NCBI RefSeq assembly: GCF_965208895.1
Contig: NZ_OZ242363.1
Span: 3,410,001-3,474,000, forward strand
Direction: 5' to 3'
Length of the DNA stretch: 64,000 nucleotides
From: Poriferisodalis sp965208895
Lineage (GTDB): Bacteria > Actinomycetota > Acidimicrobiia > Acidimicrobiales > Poriferisodalaceae
Shown here one piece after another: positions 1 through 7,573 of this stretch. Each line of letters begins with the position of its first letter. Within the stretch, counting starts at the first letter, position 1. The position numbers and the translations under genes are program-made. Below the pieces are notes generated by a model. It worked only from the letters and a program-made list of their open reading frames with translations, was not told where the DNA came from and did no database searches.

Positions 1-1009
1 TGTCTATACCCAATGGTGCAACGAGCGAGGCGGCATCGAAGCCGACCTGACGGTGACCCGGCTGGGCGACGACGACTTCTGGGTGGTCACGTCGGCTGCG
101 AGCCAGACGCGCGACTGGGCTTGGCTGCGGCGTCACTGTCGGGGTCGCGACGTGGAGATCGCCGACATCACCGACGAGTGGGCGGTGCTCGGCCTGATGG
201 GTCCGCGCTCGCGAGACCTGCTCGGCAGCGTCACCGACACCGCGCTCGACAACGAGTCATTCGGCTTCGGCGCTGCCCGACACGTCGATGTCGCAACAGT
301 GGTCGGCCCGATTCCGGTCCTGGCAGTGCGCATGAGCTACGTGGGCGAGCTCGGCTGGGAGCTGTACGTCCCCAATGCGCAGGCAGTCGCTGTGTACACG
401 GCGCTGAAAGACGCGGCGGCGCAAGATGCTGTGGGGCTGGATGGCCGGGCATCGGGCACGACGGAGGATCGCGTTGCCGACGCTGGTCAGGCTGCCGATG
501 CGGAGCGCCGCGTTGGATTGGTGCACGCCGGCTACCACGCCATGAACACGCTGCGCCTCGAATGCGGTTACCGCCACTGGGGCCACGACATCAGCGACGA
601 GGACTCGCCCCTCGAATCGGGGCTCGGCTTTGCGATCGCTTGGGACAAGCCACGCGGCTTCATCGGCCGAGCCGCGCTGGAAGCACAGCGCCACGAGCCT
701 CGCACCCGCCGGCTTATCCAGTTCCGACTCGAGGATCCCGACGTGCTGGCCTACCACGATGAGCCGATCCGCCGTGACGGCGAACTCGTGGGCCGGGTCA
801 CCTCGGCCATGTGGAGCTACACCGAGGAACGCTGCCTGGCGATGGGCTACGTGACCCACCCGTCAGTTGCCGATCCGGAACCGCAGGCGGTCACCAAGTC
901 CTGGCTCGATGCCGGATCCTTCGACATCGAGATCGCCGGCCGACGCATTGCCGCCGCGCCCTCGATCCGCAGCTTCTACGACCCCACCAACCGACGCGTC
1001 CGCATGTAA
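1..1009 (+). CDS. GcvT-domain C-terminal part of an FAD oxidoreductase (5' truncated by window)
   Basis: The reading frame is open from the first base (frame of position 2) and begins with a GcvT-like run (QWCNERGGIEADLTVTRL), so the true start lies upstream of the window. What is visible is the folate-binding aminomethyltransferase fold (SYVGELGWELY, AGYHAMNTLRLE, RHWGHD) and the C-terminal barrel ending FYDPTNRRVRM. This architecture is the C-terminal half of dimethylglycine/sarcosine dehydrogenase-type proteins, which oxidise N-methyl groups and pass the one-carbon unit to tetrahydrofolate. Compared with the complete paralogue at 26872 there is an extra stretch of about 30 residues (roughly 402-520), rich in Ala, Asp and Arg, just before the conserved VGLVHAGYHAMN block. 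The substrate cannot be told from this fragment. Confidence 0.85.
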   Translation, partial: VYTQWCNERGGIEADLTVTRLGDDDFWVVTSAASQTRDWAWLRRHCRGRDVEIADITDEWAVLGLMGPRSRDLLGSVTDTALDNESFGFGAARHVDVATVVGPIPVLAVRMSYVGELGWELYVPNAQAVAVYTALKDAAAQDAVGLDGRASGTTEDRVADAGQAADAERRVGLVHAGYHAMNTLRLECGYRHWGHDISDEDSPLESGLGFAIAWDKPRGFIGRAALEAQRHEPRTRRLIQFRLEDPDVLAYHDEPIRRDGELVGRVTSAMWSYTEERCLAMGYVTHPSVADPEPQAVTKSWLDAGSFDIEIAGRRIAAAPSIRSFYDPTNRRVRM

Positions 1010-1120
1010 GCGCACAACGGACCCTGCAGTCTGAAGCACGGGTTCTTGGCTTGCTTGAGGATCGGCTCGGCGTGCGGGAGCGGTGCCGCCCTGCCCTCAT
1101 CGGTGATGGCCGCAGGGTCT

Positions 1121-1148
1121 GTGTGTGGAACAATGCTGTTCCACACAC
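1121..1148. promoter_or_regulatory. Perfect 12-bp inverted repeat, candidate HipB operator 1
   Basis: GTGTGTGGAACA (1121-1132) and TGTTCCACACAC (1137-1148) are exact reverse complements separated by ATGC. The site lies about 95 bp upstream of hipB. HipB-type antitoxins repress their own operon by binding palindromes, so an operator is the simplest reading. The core GGAACA/TGTTCC is shared with the next palindrome. Confidence 0.6.
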
Positions 1149-1153
1149 ACTGT

Positions 1154-1199
1154 TGGCACAGTGCTGTTCTATATGAGTGTATGGAACAGCACTGTGCCA
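1154..1199. promoter_or_regulatory. Perfect 16-bp inverted repeat, candidate HipB operator 2
   Basis: TGGCACAGTGCTGTTC (1154-1169) is exactly complementary to GAACAGCACTGTGCCA (1184-1199), with a 14-nt centre. The right arm overlaps where a -35 box would sit for the -10 element at 1205, so a bound repressor would block transcription. It shares the GGAACA/TGTTC core with the palindrome at 1121-1148, which suggests cooperative binding of one protein. Confidence 0.6.
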
Positions 1200-1204
1200 T
1201 ACGC

Positions 1205-1210
1205 TAGGCT
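1205..1210 (+). promoter_or_regulatory. -10 box of the hipBA operon
   Basis: TAGGCT fits the actinobacterial TANNNT consensus and directly follows the palindromes. The predicted transcription start is near 1217, seven bases downstream. A GTG at 1218, in frame with hipB, would allow a leaderless start. The ATG at 1242 with AGGA in front is the alternative and matches family N-termini better. Confidence 0.5.
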
Positions 1211-1241
1211 GATGCCCGTGCGGCCCGGCCACTTCAGGAAC

Positions 1242-1451
1242 ATGAGGACCGTCGGCCAATTCGGCGCGGAGGTCCGCAGACTCCGAGAGTCCGCCGGACT
1301 GTCACAGGCGCAGCTCGCCGACCAAGCAGGCATCTCGAGACGATGGCTTGGGCGGCTCGAACGCGGCCATACAGGCGCGGAACTCGGCAACGTCATGCGC
1401 CTCACGAGAGCTCTCGGAGTCGCGCTCAGGTTCGAGAGCATCCAGCCATGA
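1242..1451 (+). CDS. hipB: HipB-like helix-turn-helix antitoxin
   Basis: This 69-residue protein is almost entirely an XRE-type helix-turn-helix (FGAEVRRLRESAGLSQAQLADQAGISRRWLGRLERGHTGA). HipB antitoxins bind DNA and the HipA kinase, neutralising it and repressing the operon. I chose the ATG at 1242 because AGGA precedes it and the protein then starts where HipB homologues start; an in-frame GTG at 1218 is possible. Its stop overlaps the hipA start as ATGA, so the two genes are translationally coupled, antitoxin first. Two perfect palindromes upstream are likely its operators. Confidence 0.88.
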   Translation: MRTVGQFGAEVRRLRESAGLSQAQLADQAGISRRWLGRLERGHTGAELGNVMRLTRALGVALRFESIQP

Positions 1452-2761
1452 CCGGCTTGCGGGAGTTGTCGGTCTTGATGAACGGAGTGCCGTCCGCACG
1501 CCTGATGCGTGACCGCCATGGGGCGCTCTCGCTTCTCTACGACGAGCAGCACATGGACGACCCATCCTCAGCCCCGCTGTCGTTGTCGTTGCCGTTGTCG
1601 GAACGCCCGCACAAGGACGCCGCGACGACCCGTTGGATTCGTTCCCTCCTGCCCGACAACAACGACGTTCTCAGGCATTGGTACGCGAGGGAAGAAGTCC
1701 TCGAACAGTCTCTGTTCGGCTTGCTGTCGACGAGGATCGGCCTCGACTGCGCCGGTGCTGTGCAATTTTGTCCCCTCGGCGAGGAAGAGCGGCTGAGTGA
1801 GCGAGCGAGCGGTATCACGAGGCTGACACCGAGTGAGCTCAAGCGCGAGCTCGACACGACGGCCGGTGATCCCAACGCGTGGCTTCCCGAAGACATCGAG
1901 CCGTACTTCAGCCTCGGCGGCTTCCAATCAAAGATCGCCCTGCACCGCATCGACAATGGCTGGGGGCGCCCGTACGGCAACGTGCCCACGACTCACATCC
2001 TCAAGCCGCGTGCGAAGGCGAGCAAGTTCGTCGCAGTCGGAGAACACTTGTGCCTGAGCGCCGCAAGAAGCCTCGGACTGAATGCCGCTTCGTCGAGCAT
2101 CGAACAGCATGGCGACAACACGGTGCTCGTCGTGGAGCGCTACGACCGCGCCCATGCGACGAAGGGATGGACGCGCATCCATCAAGAGGACATGTGCCAG
2201 GCGCTTGGCTTCGACGGTGACCGCAAGTATGAGCACAGCGGCGGACCCGGCATGTCCCACATTGGGGACCTGATCGCGCAGCAATCCACCCAGCCGACCG
2301 AGGACCTGCGCAGCTTCGCCGAGGCGTTGATCTACTCATGGCTCGTCATCAACCGCGACGCTCACGCCAGGAACTACAGCCTGCTGTATCCGCGCCATGG
2401 CGTGCAGCTGGCCCCGCTGTACGACATCAACTCGTCACTCATGTTCAAACGCAGAGGCATCGGCGAGGCGAGCATGGCGATGCGCTATGGCAGCGCCTTC
2501 ACGGTCTACTCGGCCGGCTCGAAACACGCTCTGCCCGATATGGCGAAGAGGCTGCGACTCCCAGCGCACGAACTGATTGAGCGGGCAGAAGACCTCGCGA
2601 CAGCGCTGCCCGGCACTATGGAAGCAGCGATCAACGTGCTTCCACGCGAACTGCAGTCGGCGGACGAGATCGGCGAATTCGCCAACAGGATGCGGTCGCG
2701 AACCGAAGACTGCTTGCAATCCGTAGCAGCGGCGCGCAAGTACACGCGAATCCATGCGTGA
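1448..2761 (+). CDS. hipA: HipA-like serine/threonine kinase toxin
   Basis: The 437-residue protein has the HipA layout: an N-terminal region beginning LSVLMNGVPSARL, a glycine-rich loop (SLGGFQSKIAL, about residue 155), an ATP-contacting lysine in THILKP (about 181), the catalytic loop INRDAHARNYSL (about 300) with the expected Asp and Asn, and the metal-binding YDINSS (about 323). In characterised systems HipA phosphorylates an aminoacyl-tRNA synthetase and causes growth arrest or persistence; the target here is unknown. It starts inside the hipB stop codon. No truncation is visible, so the pair looks functional. Confidence 0.88.
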   Translation: MTGLRELSVLMNGVPSARLMRDRHGALSLLYDEQHMDDPSSAPLSLSLPLSERPHKDAATTRWIRSLLPDNNDVLRHWYAREEVLEQSLFGLLSTRIGLDCAGAVQFCPLGEEERLSERASGITRLTPSELKRELDTTAGDPNAWLPEDIEPYFSLGGFQSKIALHRIDNGWGRPYGNVPTTHILKPRAKASKFVAVGEHLCLSAARSLGLNAASSSIEQHGDNTVLVVERYDRAHATKGWTRIHQEDMCQALGFDGDRKYEHSGGPGMSHIGDLIAQQSTQPTEDLRSFAEALIYSWLVINRDAHARNYSLLYPRHGVQLAPLYDINSSLMFKRRGIGEASMAMRYGSAFTVYSAGSKHALPDMAKRLRLPAHELIERAEDLATALPGTMEAAINVLPRELQSADEIGEFANRMRSRTEDCLQSVAAARKYTRIHA

Positions 2762-2777
2762 CATGCGCTGGCCCACG

Positions 2778-2837
2778 CGAGTCGTCGGGTTGCTGATTCG
2801 TAGAGGGGGCGTGCGTTGATCGCGTCGAGTGCGGCTT
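2778..2837 (-). pseudogene. Relic of the PLD-SNF2 helicase C-terminus
   Basis: Read on the minus strand this encodes AALDAINARPLYESATRRLA, which matches AALDAINARPLYESATQRLA in the complete helicase (DNA about 16970-17029). The similarity stops abruptly on both sides. It is therefore a short displaced copy of the helicase gene, directly abutting an MNT-HEPN relic, and not a gene by itself. Confidence 0.7.
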
Positions 2838-2873
2838 GCGGCTGGGTCTGGCTGTGCGAGTTACGCTGTGCTG

Positions 2874-3029
2874 ATGGCTGTGCGCGACGACGCGCCGGTG
2901 GTTCCGACGATCGAGCACGCTCAGGCCGCTGCGGACGTGCTGGCCGACGAGGGCGCTTCGGCGGTGCTGCTGTTCGGGTCTGTGGCTGCTGGCACCGCAT
3001 GCGCGGGCAGCGACATCACAGCCCCGTAG
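2874..3029 (+). pseudogene. Internal-deletion copy of the MNT-HEPN gene
   Basis: The 51-residue frame starts with 48 residues nearly identical to the protein at 23910 (MAVRDDAPVVPTIEHAQAAA onward, through the nucleotidyltransferase loop GSVAAGTACAGSDI). It then jumps to that protein's last codons (TAP and the same TAG stop). About 280 codons are missing from the middle, including the second catalytic Asp and the whole HEPN part, so it cannot be catalytic. The -10 box TACGCT six bases before the ATG is retained. Sequence after the stop also matches that after 24914. Confidence 0.75.
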
Positions 3030-3183
3030 CCGGCAGCCGCGTTCAGCGCCCAATTGATCGGCACCACGAACCAGACTTCCAGAGCCAGCGCAATCGGGCA
3101 CAGCTCGATGTGCGAATCGCCCCTGCCTGTGGACCCTCACCCCACAAGAGGACGAAGGGCCAACTATCTAGAGTTCATGGCTG

Positions 3184-4134
3184 ATGGAGTCGAAGCCCCC
3201 GCAGCACCTCCGACGCGGTGCCGAGGCGAAGTGCCGGGTCTCGGCTGACGCTTTCGAGGCCGTGTCGGGAGACTTGGCAGCGGCGACGCGTCGCGCCTAC
3301 GCGACGCGTCTGCGTCTTGTCGAGACTGCGTTGGACGGCGTGCCGTTGGCCGACTCGTCGCTCGCGGAGGTGTTGGCTGCCATGGCAGCCCGAGGACGGT
3401 CGCCTTCGACGCTCGCGCAGACCGTGGCGGCGGTGCGCTGCGCTGCCCGCCGCCTCGGCGAGCCTGATCCGGTCGGCCCGCAGTGCGGCATCGCGCTGCG
3501 GGCTCATCGCCGTGCCGCGGGACCCTCAAGGCAAGTAGCAGGGGTCGACTGGGCAGCAGCAGACGACGCGGCTGACATCGCCGCTCGGCGCGGGGACGCC
3601 ATCGGGCTGCGCAACGCGGCCATCGTCGCTGTCATGAGCGACGCCTTGCTGCGTGTCAGCGAGACATCAGCGCTCGACGTCGCCGACATCGCACGAGCGG
3701 ATGACGGTGCTGGACATGTCCGCGTCAGACGTTCCAAGACAGATCAAGAAGGCGTCGGCGCGTCGCTGTTCCTGCGTCGCGCGACCATCGAGCGCGTCGA
3801 CGCATGGCTGCGCGCGGCTTCCATCGACGGCGGGCCGCTGTTCCGGCGCGTCCGCAAAGGCGGGCATGTCACTGCCGACCGGCTCACCGCTCGCGCCGTG
3901 CGCGCCGTCATCACCCACAGCGCCTCAGCGGTCGGCATCGACGGCGCGTCAGGCCACTCGCTGCGCATCGGATCCGCCCAGTCGCTCGTACGCGCTGGCG
4001 CGCAACTGCCCGAAGCCATGCTGGCCGGCCGATGGACCACCCCCGCAATGCTCAGCCGCTACGCCGAAGCCGAGCTTGCAGCGCATAGCGCCGTCGCGCG
4101 ACTCCGACCTGACAACCCCACCCCGCAAAGCTGA
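3184..4134 (+). CDS. Tyrosine recombinase / integrase
   Basis: The 316-residue protein has the two-domain tyrosine recombinase plan: an N-terminal SAM-like DNA-binding region (AATRRAYATRLRLVE) and a C-terminal catalytic domain. Catalytic residues can be assigned as Arg in DALLRVSE (about 157), Lys in RRSKTDQ (about 183), HSLR (HxxR, about 257), Trp of GRWTTP in the position often held by His, and the Tyr of SRYAEAE (about 293). Such enzymes integrate or excise mobile elements at specific sites. It sits at the left of the accessory array, with a 10-bp palindrome with 6-bp spacer 135 bp downstream. A -10-like TAGAGT lies nine bases before the ATG. Confidence 0.85.
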   Translation: MESKPPQHLRRGAEAKCRVSADAFEAVSGDLAAATRRAYATRLRLVETALDGVPLADSSLAEVLAAMAARGRSPSTLAQTVAAVRCAARRLGEPDPVGPQCGIALRAHRRAAGPSRQVAGVDWAAADDAADIAARRGDAIGLRNAAIVAVMSDALLRVSETSALDVADIARADDGAGHVRVRRSKTDQEGVGASLFLRRATIERVDAWLRAASIDGGPLFRRVRKGGHVTADRLTARAVRAVITHSASAVGIDGASGHSLRIGSAQSLVRAGAQLPEAMLAGRWTTPAMLSRYAEAELAAHSAVARLRPDNPTPQS

Positions 4135-4537
4135 GCCGAACCGCCAGCAGGCGTCCGCGGCTGAGGGGAACTGGAAGACCGGCCTGATTCCGAGGCCGCC
4201 AAGAACCCGCTGGGGCGAGGCAGCGCACGACTCTTCCGCGTGCCGCAGCTTCGGGATCAAGGAGTTTTGATTCCGAGAAAAGTCATTCTCGGAATAATAA
4301 CAGCCTGTTTCAGCATCCGCGGACACCGTCCGGGGCGACGCACACCCGCCGAGGCAGTCATCACGGCCTCGCGCGCCCCCGACGGCGCGGCTGCTCGGTA
4401 CCGAAAACTGCCGAGATATCACGGAGTCCCCGGCTGCGCGGTCCTCGCCAAGCGCTCTGGGCGCTCTCTTGGTTCCGGTAGTGACTTCTAACTCCGTTGA
4501 ATCGAGCCGCGCCGGCCGCACGGGCGGCGACAACAGC
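4135..4537. other. Non-coding gap between integrase and T1
   Basis: No convincing gene is present. The only clear structure is the palindrome at 4270-4295, in a short AT-rich patch that contrasts with its surroundings. I looked for a tRNA, a common integrase target, and saw none. Confidence 0.6.
4270..4295. promoter_or_regulatory. 10-bp palindrome with 6-bp spacer, possible recombinase core site or operator
   Basis: ATTCCGAGAA (4270-4279) and TTCTCGGAAT (4286-4295) are exact reverse complements separated by AAGTCA. Two recombinase-binding arms around a 6-bp crossover region is the layout of dif and many tyrosine recombinase core sites, and a tyrosine recombinase gene ends 135 bp away. A repressor operator is equally possible from sequence alone. 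Confidence 0.4.
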
Positions 4538-5998
4538 ATGGGTCCCCTCCCCGCGGTCGGCGCGGCACCCGGCCCGACGCCGCGGGCCGCACTACGAGGA
4601 CGCCAGTCCGCCGCCAGACGCGCTCTCGCGGCGCTGTGCGCGCTGCTCGTCGCCGCGTCCACGCTCGCCGTGGTCGCCCAACCCGCAGCAGCGCACAGCC
4701 AGACCAAGACCGTGCAGCGCTGCGCCTATGACCCCTTCGCCGGCAATCAGTGCTGGACCGAGACCGTCAACGTCAGCCACACCCACGACCCGCCGACCGA
4801 AGAAGATCTCTGGGGCAAGCCGCGCGACACCCGAACGAGCGAGCAAGCCGCCGAGGACGAGCGCAAACGCGAACAAGCAGAGGCCGAACGCAAACGCGAG
4901 GAGGCTGAGCGCAAGCGCACCGATCCCGACGACGGCGGCACCGATCCTGACGGGGGCACCGATCCCGACGGCGGCGGCACCGATCCTGACGGGGGCACCG
5001 ATCCTGACGGGGGCACCGATCCCGACGGCGGCGGCACCGATCCCGACGGCGGCACCGACACGCCGCTGCCCGAGTGCCCCGCAGGCACGACCGGCACTTG
5101 GCCGAACTGTCAGACCGTGCGCGACATTCAGCGATGCTCCACGGGCTATCACCGCTACGGGAACGGCTGCCACGCGAACCACGACTACAGCAACATGCCC
5201 TGCGGCGCCGGCACATGGGCACCCCACGCTGGACACACACCCAGGCAGCAAACCCCCTGCCCGCTGCAAGAGGAAGAGACGACGACCACCACGACAGCCG
5301 ACATCTGCGGCGACTACGCAGAAAACCTGATCGACGCGCTCACCAGGGTCGACGACGGCACCAACACCCCGCCCACGCTGCCCACCCGGCCGGAGCAGTG
5401 CAAGGGCGCCGATTGGATTCAGGCGCTCAAGAACAAGCTCAAGGGTCTCACCAAGGACGTTCTGCGCCAGCTGTACGACTTGGAGCGAGACACGAGCGAA
5501 GTCAGCGACGAAGTGGCCACGGCATTGCGCCAAGAGATCGAGAAGCTCTGGGACGCAACGCCCGCCGAGGCCCAAGCGGCCATCGTGACCGTGGCATCGG
5601 GCGTGGGATGCGCCGCTCTGGTCGCGGCGATTGTCAACACCACCGTCGCCTCAGGAGGCACAGCAGCACCGGCATGGATCGCATGGATCGCCGCGCACAA
5701 GACAGGCGCGGGAATCGCATGCACCGCTGTTGTCGACGCGGCCATCGCCTTCGTCGCCCGCGTGACCGGCGACGACAGCACCGACGACGCGGCCGACGAC
5801 AGCACCGACGACGCGGCCGACGAGAACTCGGCGGGCAGCTACTGCGGCCCGTGGACAGCGTTCGCGTGGCGCCCGGGTCGCGGCGGGGTCACTCTGTTCG
5901 TGAACGGTGCCGGATACAGCCAGTACCAAAGCAGCTACGACAACCGAGCATGGGCCATCGAGCAATGCGAAGCGGCCCTCGCCGGCCTCGGCCAATGA
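4538..5998 (+). CDS. Secreted Asp-Gly-repeat protein with conserved C-terminal module (T1)
   Basis: From the ATG at 4538 the protein has 486 residues; the frame is open upstream to a TTG at 4469. In order it has a signal peptide (RRALAALCALLVAASTLAVV then AQPAAA|H), a Cys-containing segment, a charged Glu-Arg-Lys coiled stretch, a TDPDGG repeat linker, a second Cys-rich segment, a helical part, a hydrophobic segment (AAIVTVASGVGCAALVAAIV and WIAWIAAHKTGAGIACTAVV), an acidic DDSTDDAAD linker and a ~58-residue tail from ENSAGSYCGPW to AALAGLGQ. The tail, with its AWAIEQCEAAL end, is faintly like small DUF4189-type modules. It recurs in T2 and T3. A small membrane protein gene (S1) starts 53 bp downstream. 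I infer a secreted, perhaps membrane-active, effector; the function is unproven. Confidence 0.75.
   Translation: MGPLPAVGAAPGPTPRAALRGRQSAARRALAALCALLVAASTLAVVAQPAAAHSQTKTVQRCAYDPFAGNQCWTETVNVSHTHDPPTEEDLWGKPRDTRTSEQAAEDERKREQAEAERKREEAERKRTDPDDGGTDPDGGTDPDGGGTDPDGGTDPDGGTDPDGGGTDPDGGTDTPLPECPAGTTGTWPNCQTVRDIQRCSTGYHRYGNGCHANHDYSNMPCGAGTWAPHAGHTPRQQTPCPLQEEETTTTTTADICGDYAENLIDALTRVDDGTNTPPTLPTRPEQCKGADWIQALKNKLKGLTKDVLRQLYDLERDTSEVSDEVATALRQEIEKLWDATPAEAQAAIVTVASGVGCAALVAAIVNTTVASGGTAAPAWIAWIAAHKTGAGIACTAVVDAAIAFVARVTGDDSTDDAADDSTDDAADENSAGSYCGPWTAFAWRPGRGGVTLFVNGAGYSQYQSSYDNRAWAIEQCEAALAGLGQ
4926..5060 (+). repeat. Tandem codon repeat encoding TDPDGG/TDPDGGG
   Basis: The units are 18 or 21 bp (GAT CCT or CCC GAC GGG or GGC GGC ACC) and give a flexible, negatively charged linker inside T1. 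All units are multiples of 3 nt, so copy-number change would alter linker length without breaking the frame. Confidence 0.85.
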
Positions 5999-6039
5999 CC
6001 GCTCAATATCGACCGGTTCCGCCAATGAGCGCCCCGAAC

Positions 6040-6045
6040 TACCCT
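6040..6045 (+). promoter_or_regulatory. Leaderless-type -10 box for S1
   Basis: TACCCT followed by GACACC and then ATG at 6052. The same box and six-base spacing occur before S2, S3, S6 and S8, so transcription would begin at the start codon. Confidence 0.6.
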
Positions 6046-6051
6046 GACACC

Positions 6052-6288
6052 ATGACCACGACGCAGGCCGACGCTCCGCCGACCCGGTCGCCCGTCTGGG
6101 CGTTCTTGAGGTTGTCGGCGTATTGTTGCATGGCGGCCATGGCGGCCCGTTACGCGATGGACACTCTCGGTGTTCCGCCGTTGGCCATATTGGTCGGGGG
6201 CCCGTGCATCCTGATTGTGTGGGGCACCGTCGGCACGAGACAGGAGCTGCGCCGTCGTGAGGCGGCGAGGGCGGATGCGGCTCGTTAG
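6052..6288 (+). CDS. Small two-helix membrane protein (S1)
   Basis: The 78-residue protein has a short polar N-terminus, two hydrophobic helices (VWAFLRLSAYCCMAAMAARY and LAILVGGPCILIVWGTVG) and a basic Arg-Ala tail (RRREAARADAAR) shared by S3, S4 and S7. An in-frame ATG at 6025 would add MSAPNYPDT. I prefer 6052 because S4 has a stop codon in that leader and S7 starts at the equivalent of the second ATG. It lies 53 bp after T1. By position and topology it could be the immunity protein of T1, but there is no direct evidence. Confidence 0.65.
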   Translation: MTTTQADAPPTRSPVWAFLRLSAYCCMAAMAARYAMDTLGVPPLAILVGGPCILIVWGTVGTRQELRRREAARADAAR

Positions 6289-6305
6289 CGGCCTGTAGTG
6301 GCCGC
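6288..6305 (+). terminator. Hairpin overlapping the S1 stop codon
   Basis: GCGGCC (6288-6293) pairs with GGCCGC (6300-6305) around TGTAGT, starting in the last base of the TAG stop. Equivalent hairpins follow S3 and S7, so it is part of the cassette. There is no U-run. Confidence 0.45.
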
Positions 6306-6327
6306 GTGGGCGCTGGTGGGCACGGTG

Positions 6328-6380
6328 ACTTCGCGGCCGACGACAGCACCGACGACGCGGCCGACGACGAGAGCGGCACG
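6328..6380 (+). pseudogene. Relic of a T-gene acidic linker
   Basis: The DNA encodes AADDSTDDAADDESG, matching the acidic linker just before the T1 C-terminal module. It then diverges without the module. It lies directly upstream of S2, where a T gene would be expected, and reads as a deleted T gene. Confidence 0.5.
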
Positions 6381-6480
6381 CGCCCCAGGACAACGATGAG
6401 CAGCTGGAGCTCTTTAGGCGCTGGACATGCCAAAAGTACGATGACCTCCCGCCGGCGCACTGCCGATGAGCGACCCGAAC

Positions 6481-6486
6481 TACCCT
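6481..6486 (+). promoter_or_regulatory. Leaderless-type -10 box for S2
   Basis: TACCCT, six bases (GACACC), then ATG at 6493; identical to the S1 and S3 arrangement. Confidence 0.6.
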
Positions 6487-6492
6487 GACACC

Positions 6493-6822
6493 ATGCCTAC
6501 GAGCGCACCTGCCGCGCAGCCGCCGGTTCGGCCGAGCCTGCGGGGCAAACTCACCCGACGCCTGACAAAGGCCGAATACACGGCATCCGTCATCTTCGGC
6601 GTTACCGGCTGGCTGCTATTTCGAGCTACGGACTCGGCCGCTGCATGGATCTACCCCGGCATGATTGTCGCGGGCTGGCTTGTACGGCTGCTCGTACGCC
6701 CCGTGCCGCCAAGCGTGGCAGCGCCGGGCCGTTGTCGTTGGTGTGGGCTGCGGCCGGCTGCTGTGCTGTGCGGAGGCCGTTCTGACGGCGGACCTTGCGA
6801 GGCCGCGGCGACAGCTAGCTGA
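6493..6822 (+). CDS. Small membrane protein (S2)
   Basis: The 109-residue protein shares its leader with S1 and S3 (an upstream in-frame ATG at 6466 would add MSDPNYPDT). One clear hydrophobic helix is seen (YTASVIFGVTGWLLF), followed by a second (WIYPGMIVAGWLVRLLV). The end (CRWCGLRPAAVLCGG...) is Cys-rich and lacks the Arg-Ala tail of the other family members, so a frameshift near 6720 may have replaced the original C-terminus. Its cognate T gene is only a relic at 6328-6380. Confidence 0.55.
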   Translation: MPTSAPAAQPPVRPSLRGKLTRRLTKAEYTASVIFGVTGWLLFRATDSAAAWIYPGMIVAGWLVRLLVRPVPPSVAAPGRCRWCGLRPAAVLCGGRSDGGPCEAAATAS

Positions 6823-7573
6823 GCCTCGACAGCAGCGCCCCAGCACGCCCGATGCGTGCTCGTCAGCGCCCCGGTACCTCACGCCCGCGAGATGAACGCC
6901 GCCCGCTTGGGCGCTGCCCCGAGGCGCTGCCGCATCAGCGCCGAGCGTGACGGGCGCCCGCCGAAACCGTCGTGCTCACGATCCCGCCGCAGCTGGACGC
7001 CGCCCGCGTGCTCGACCGCGCGCAACGCCGACAACAGGTAGCTGTCGTGCCGGCACAGCACCAGGCGATGTGTGGCCATGCATCGCCGCCGAACGTGATG
7101 AGCCGGCGCCGAATCCATGGTCTTGGCGATCCCGCCGGACCAGAGGCCGAGGAGTTCCGGAACCGACAGCGCGCGATCAGCCGCCGACGAAGGTCGACCG
7201 TGAGCGCCCGCCGGGCGGCCATCGCAGACCATGCGGCCCGTGGCGATGAGCTGCCCTGCGGCGCCCGCCGCCGCCGAAGGTCGAGCGTGAGCGCCCGCCA
7301 GGCGGGCGTGCTGCAGTGTGCCGGAGCGCGCGAACCCGTCGGCCAGGCGGCTATCGAGGAACGCCCGAGGTCGTGGCCATTACCGGTGGCTCAGCACGAC
7401 CCCAGACGCCCGCAGCGGCCCGGCAACGCCGCCGCGAACGACATAGCCGATCATCTCGAAGTCCTCGACGCCGCTGTGTCGATGCTGCCCGAGCCCGACG
7501 CGGCAGGCCACCGCGAAGGCGACGACAGTGACCTGGCGGAACGCCCGTTGGTGGTGCGCATCGACGCGGCGGG
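6823..7573. other. Degenerate region between S2 and T2
   Basis: Open frames exist here but look like Arg-Ala-Pro-rich GC artefacts in several frames on both strands; none shows a domain. Parts resemble the 12952-13757 region: a CAGGCGATG...GGCC...CATCGCC block near 7057-7090 resembles the repeats at 13017 and 13198. I read it as eroded remains of earlier cassettes. Confidence 0.5.

Noticed and set aside
4135..4537. tRNA gene as integrase target
   Set aside because: No T-loop GGTTCGA-like sequence or cloverleaf was seen.
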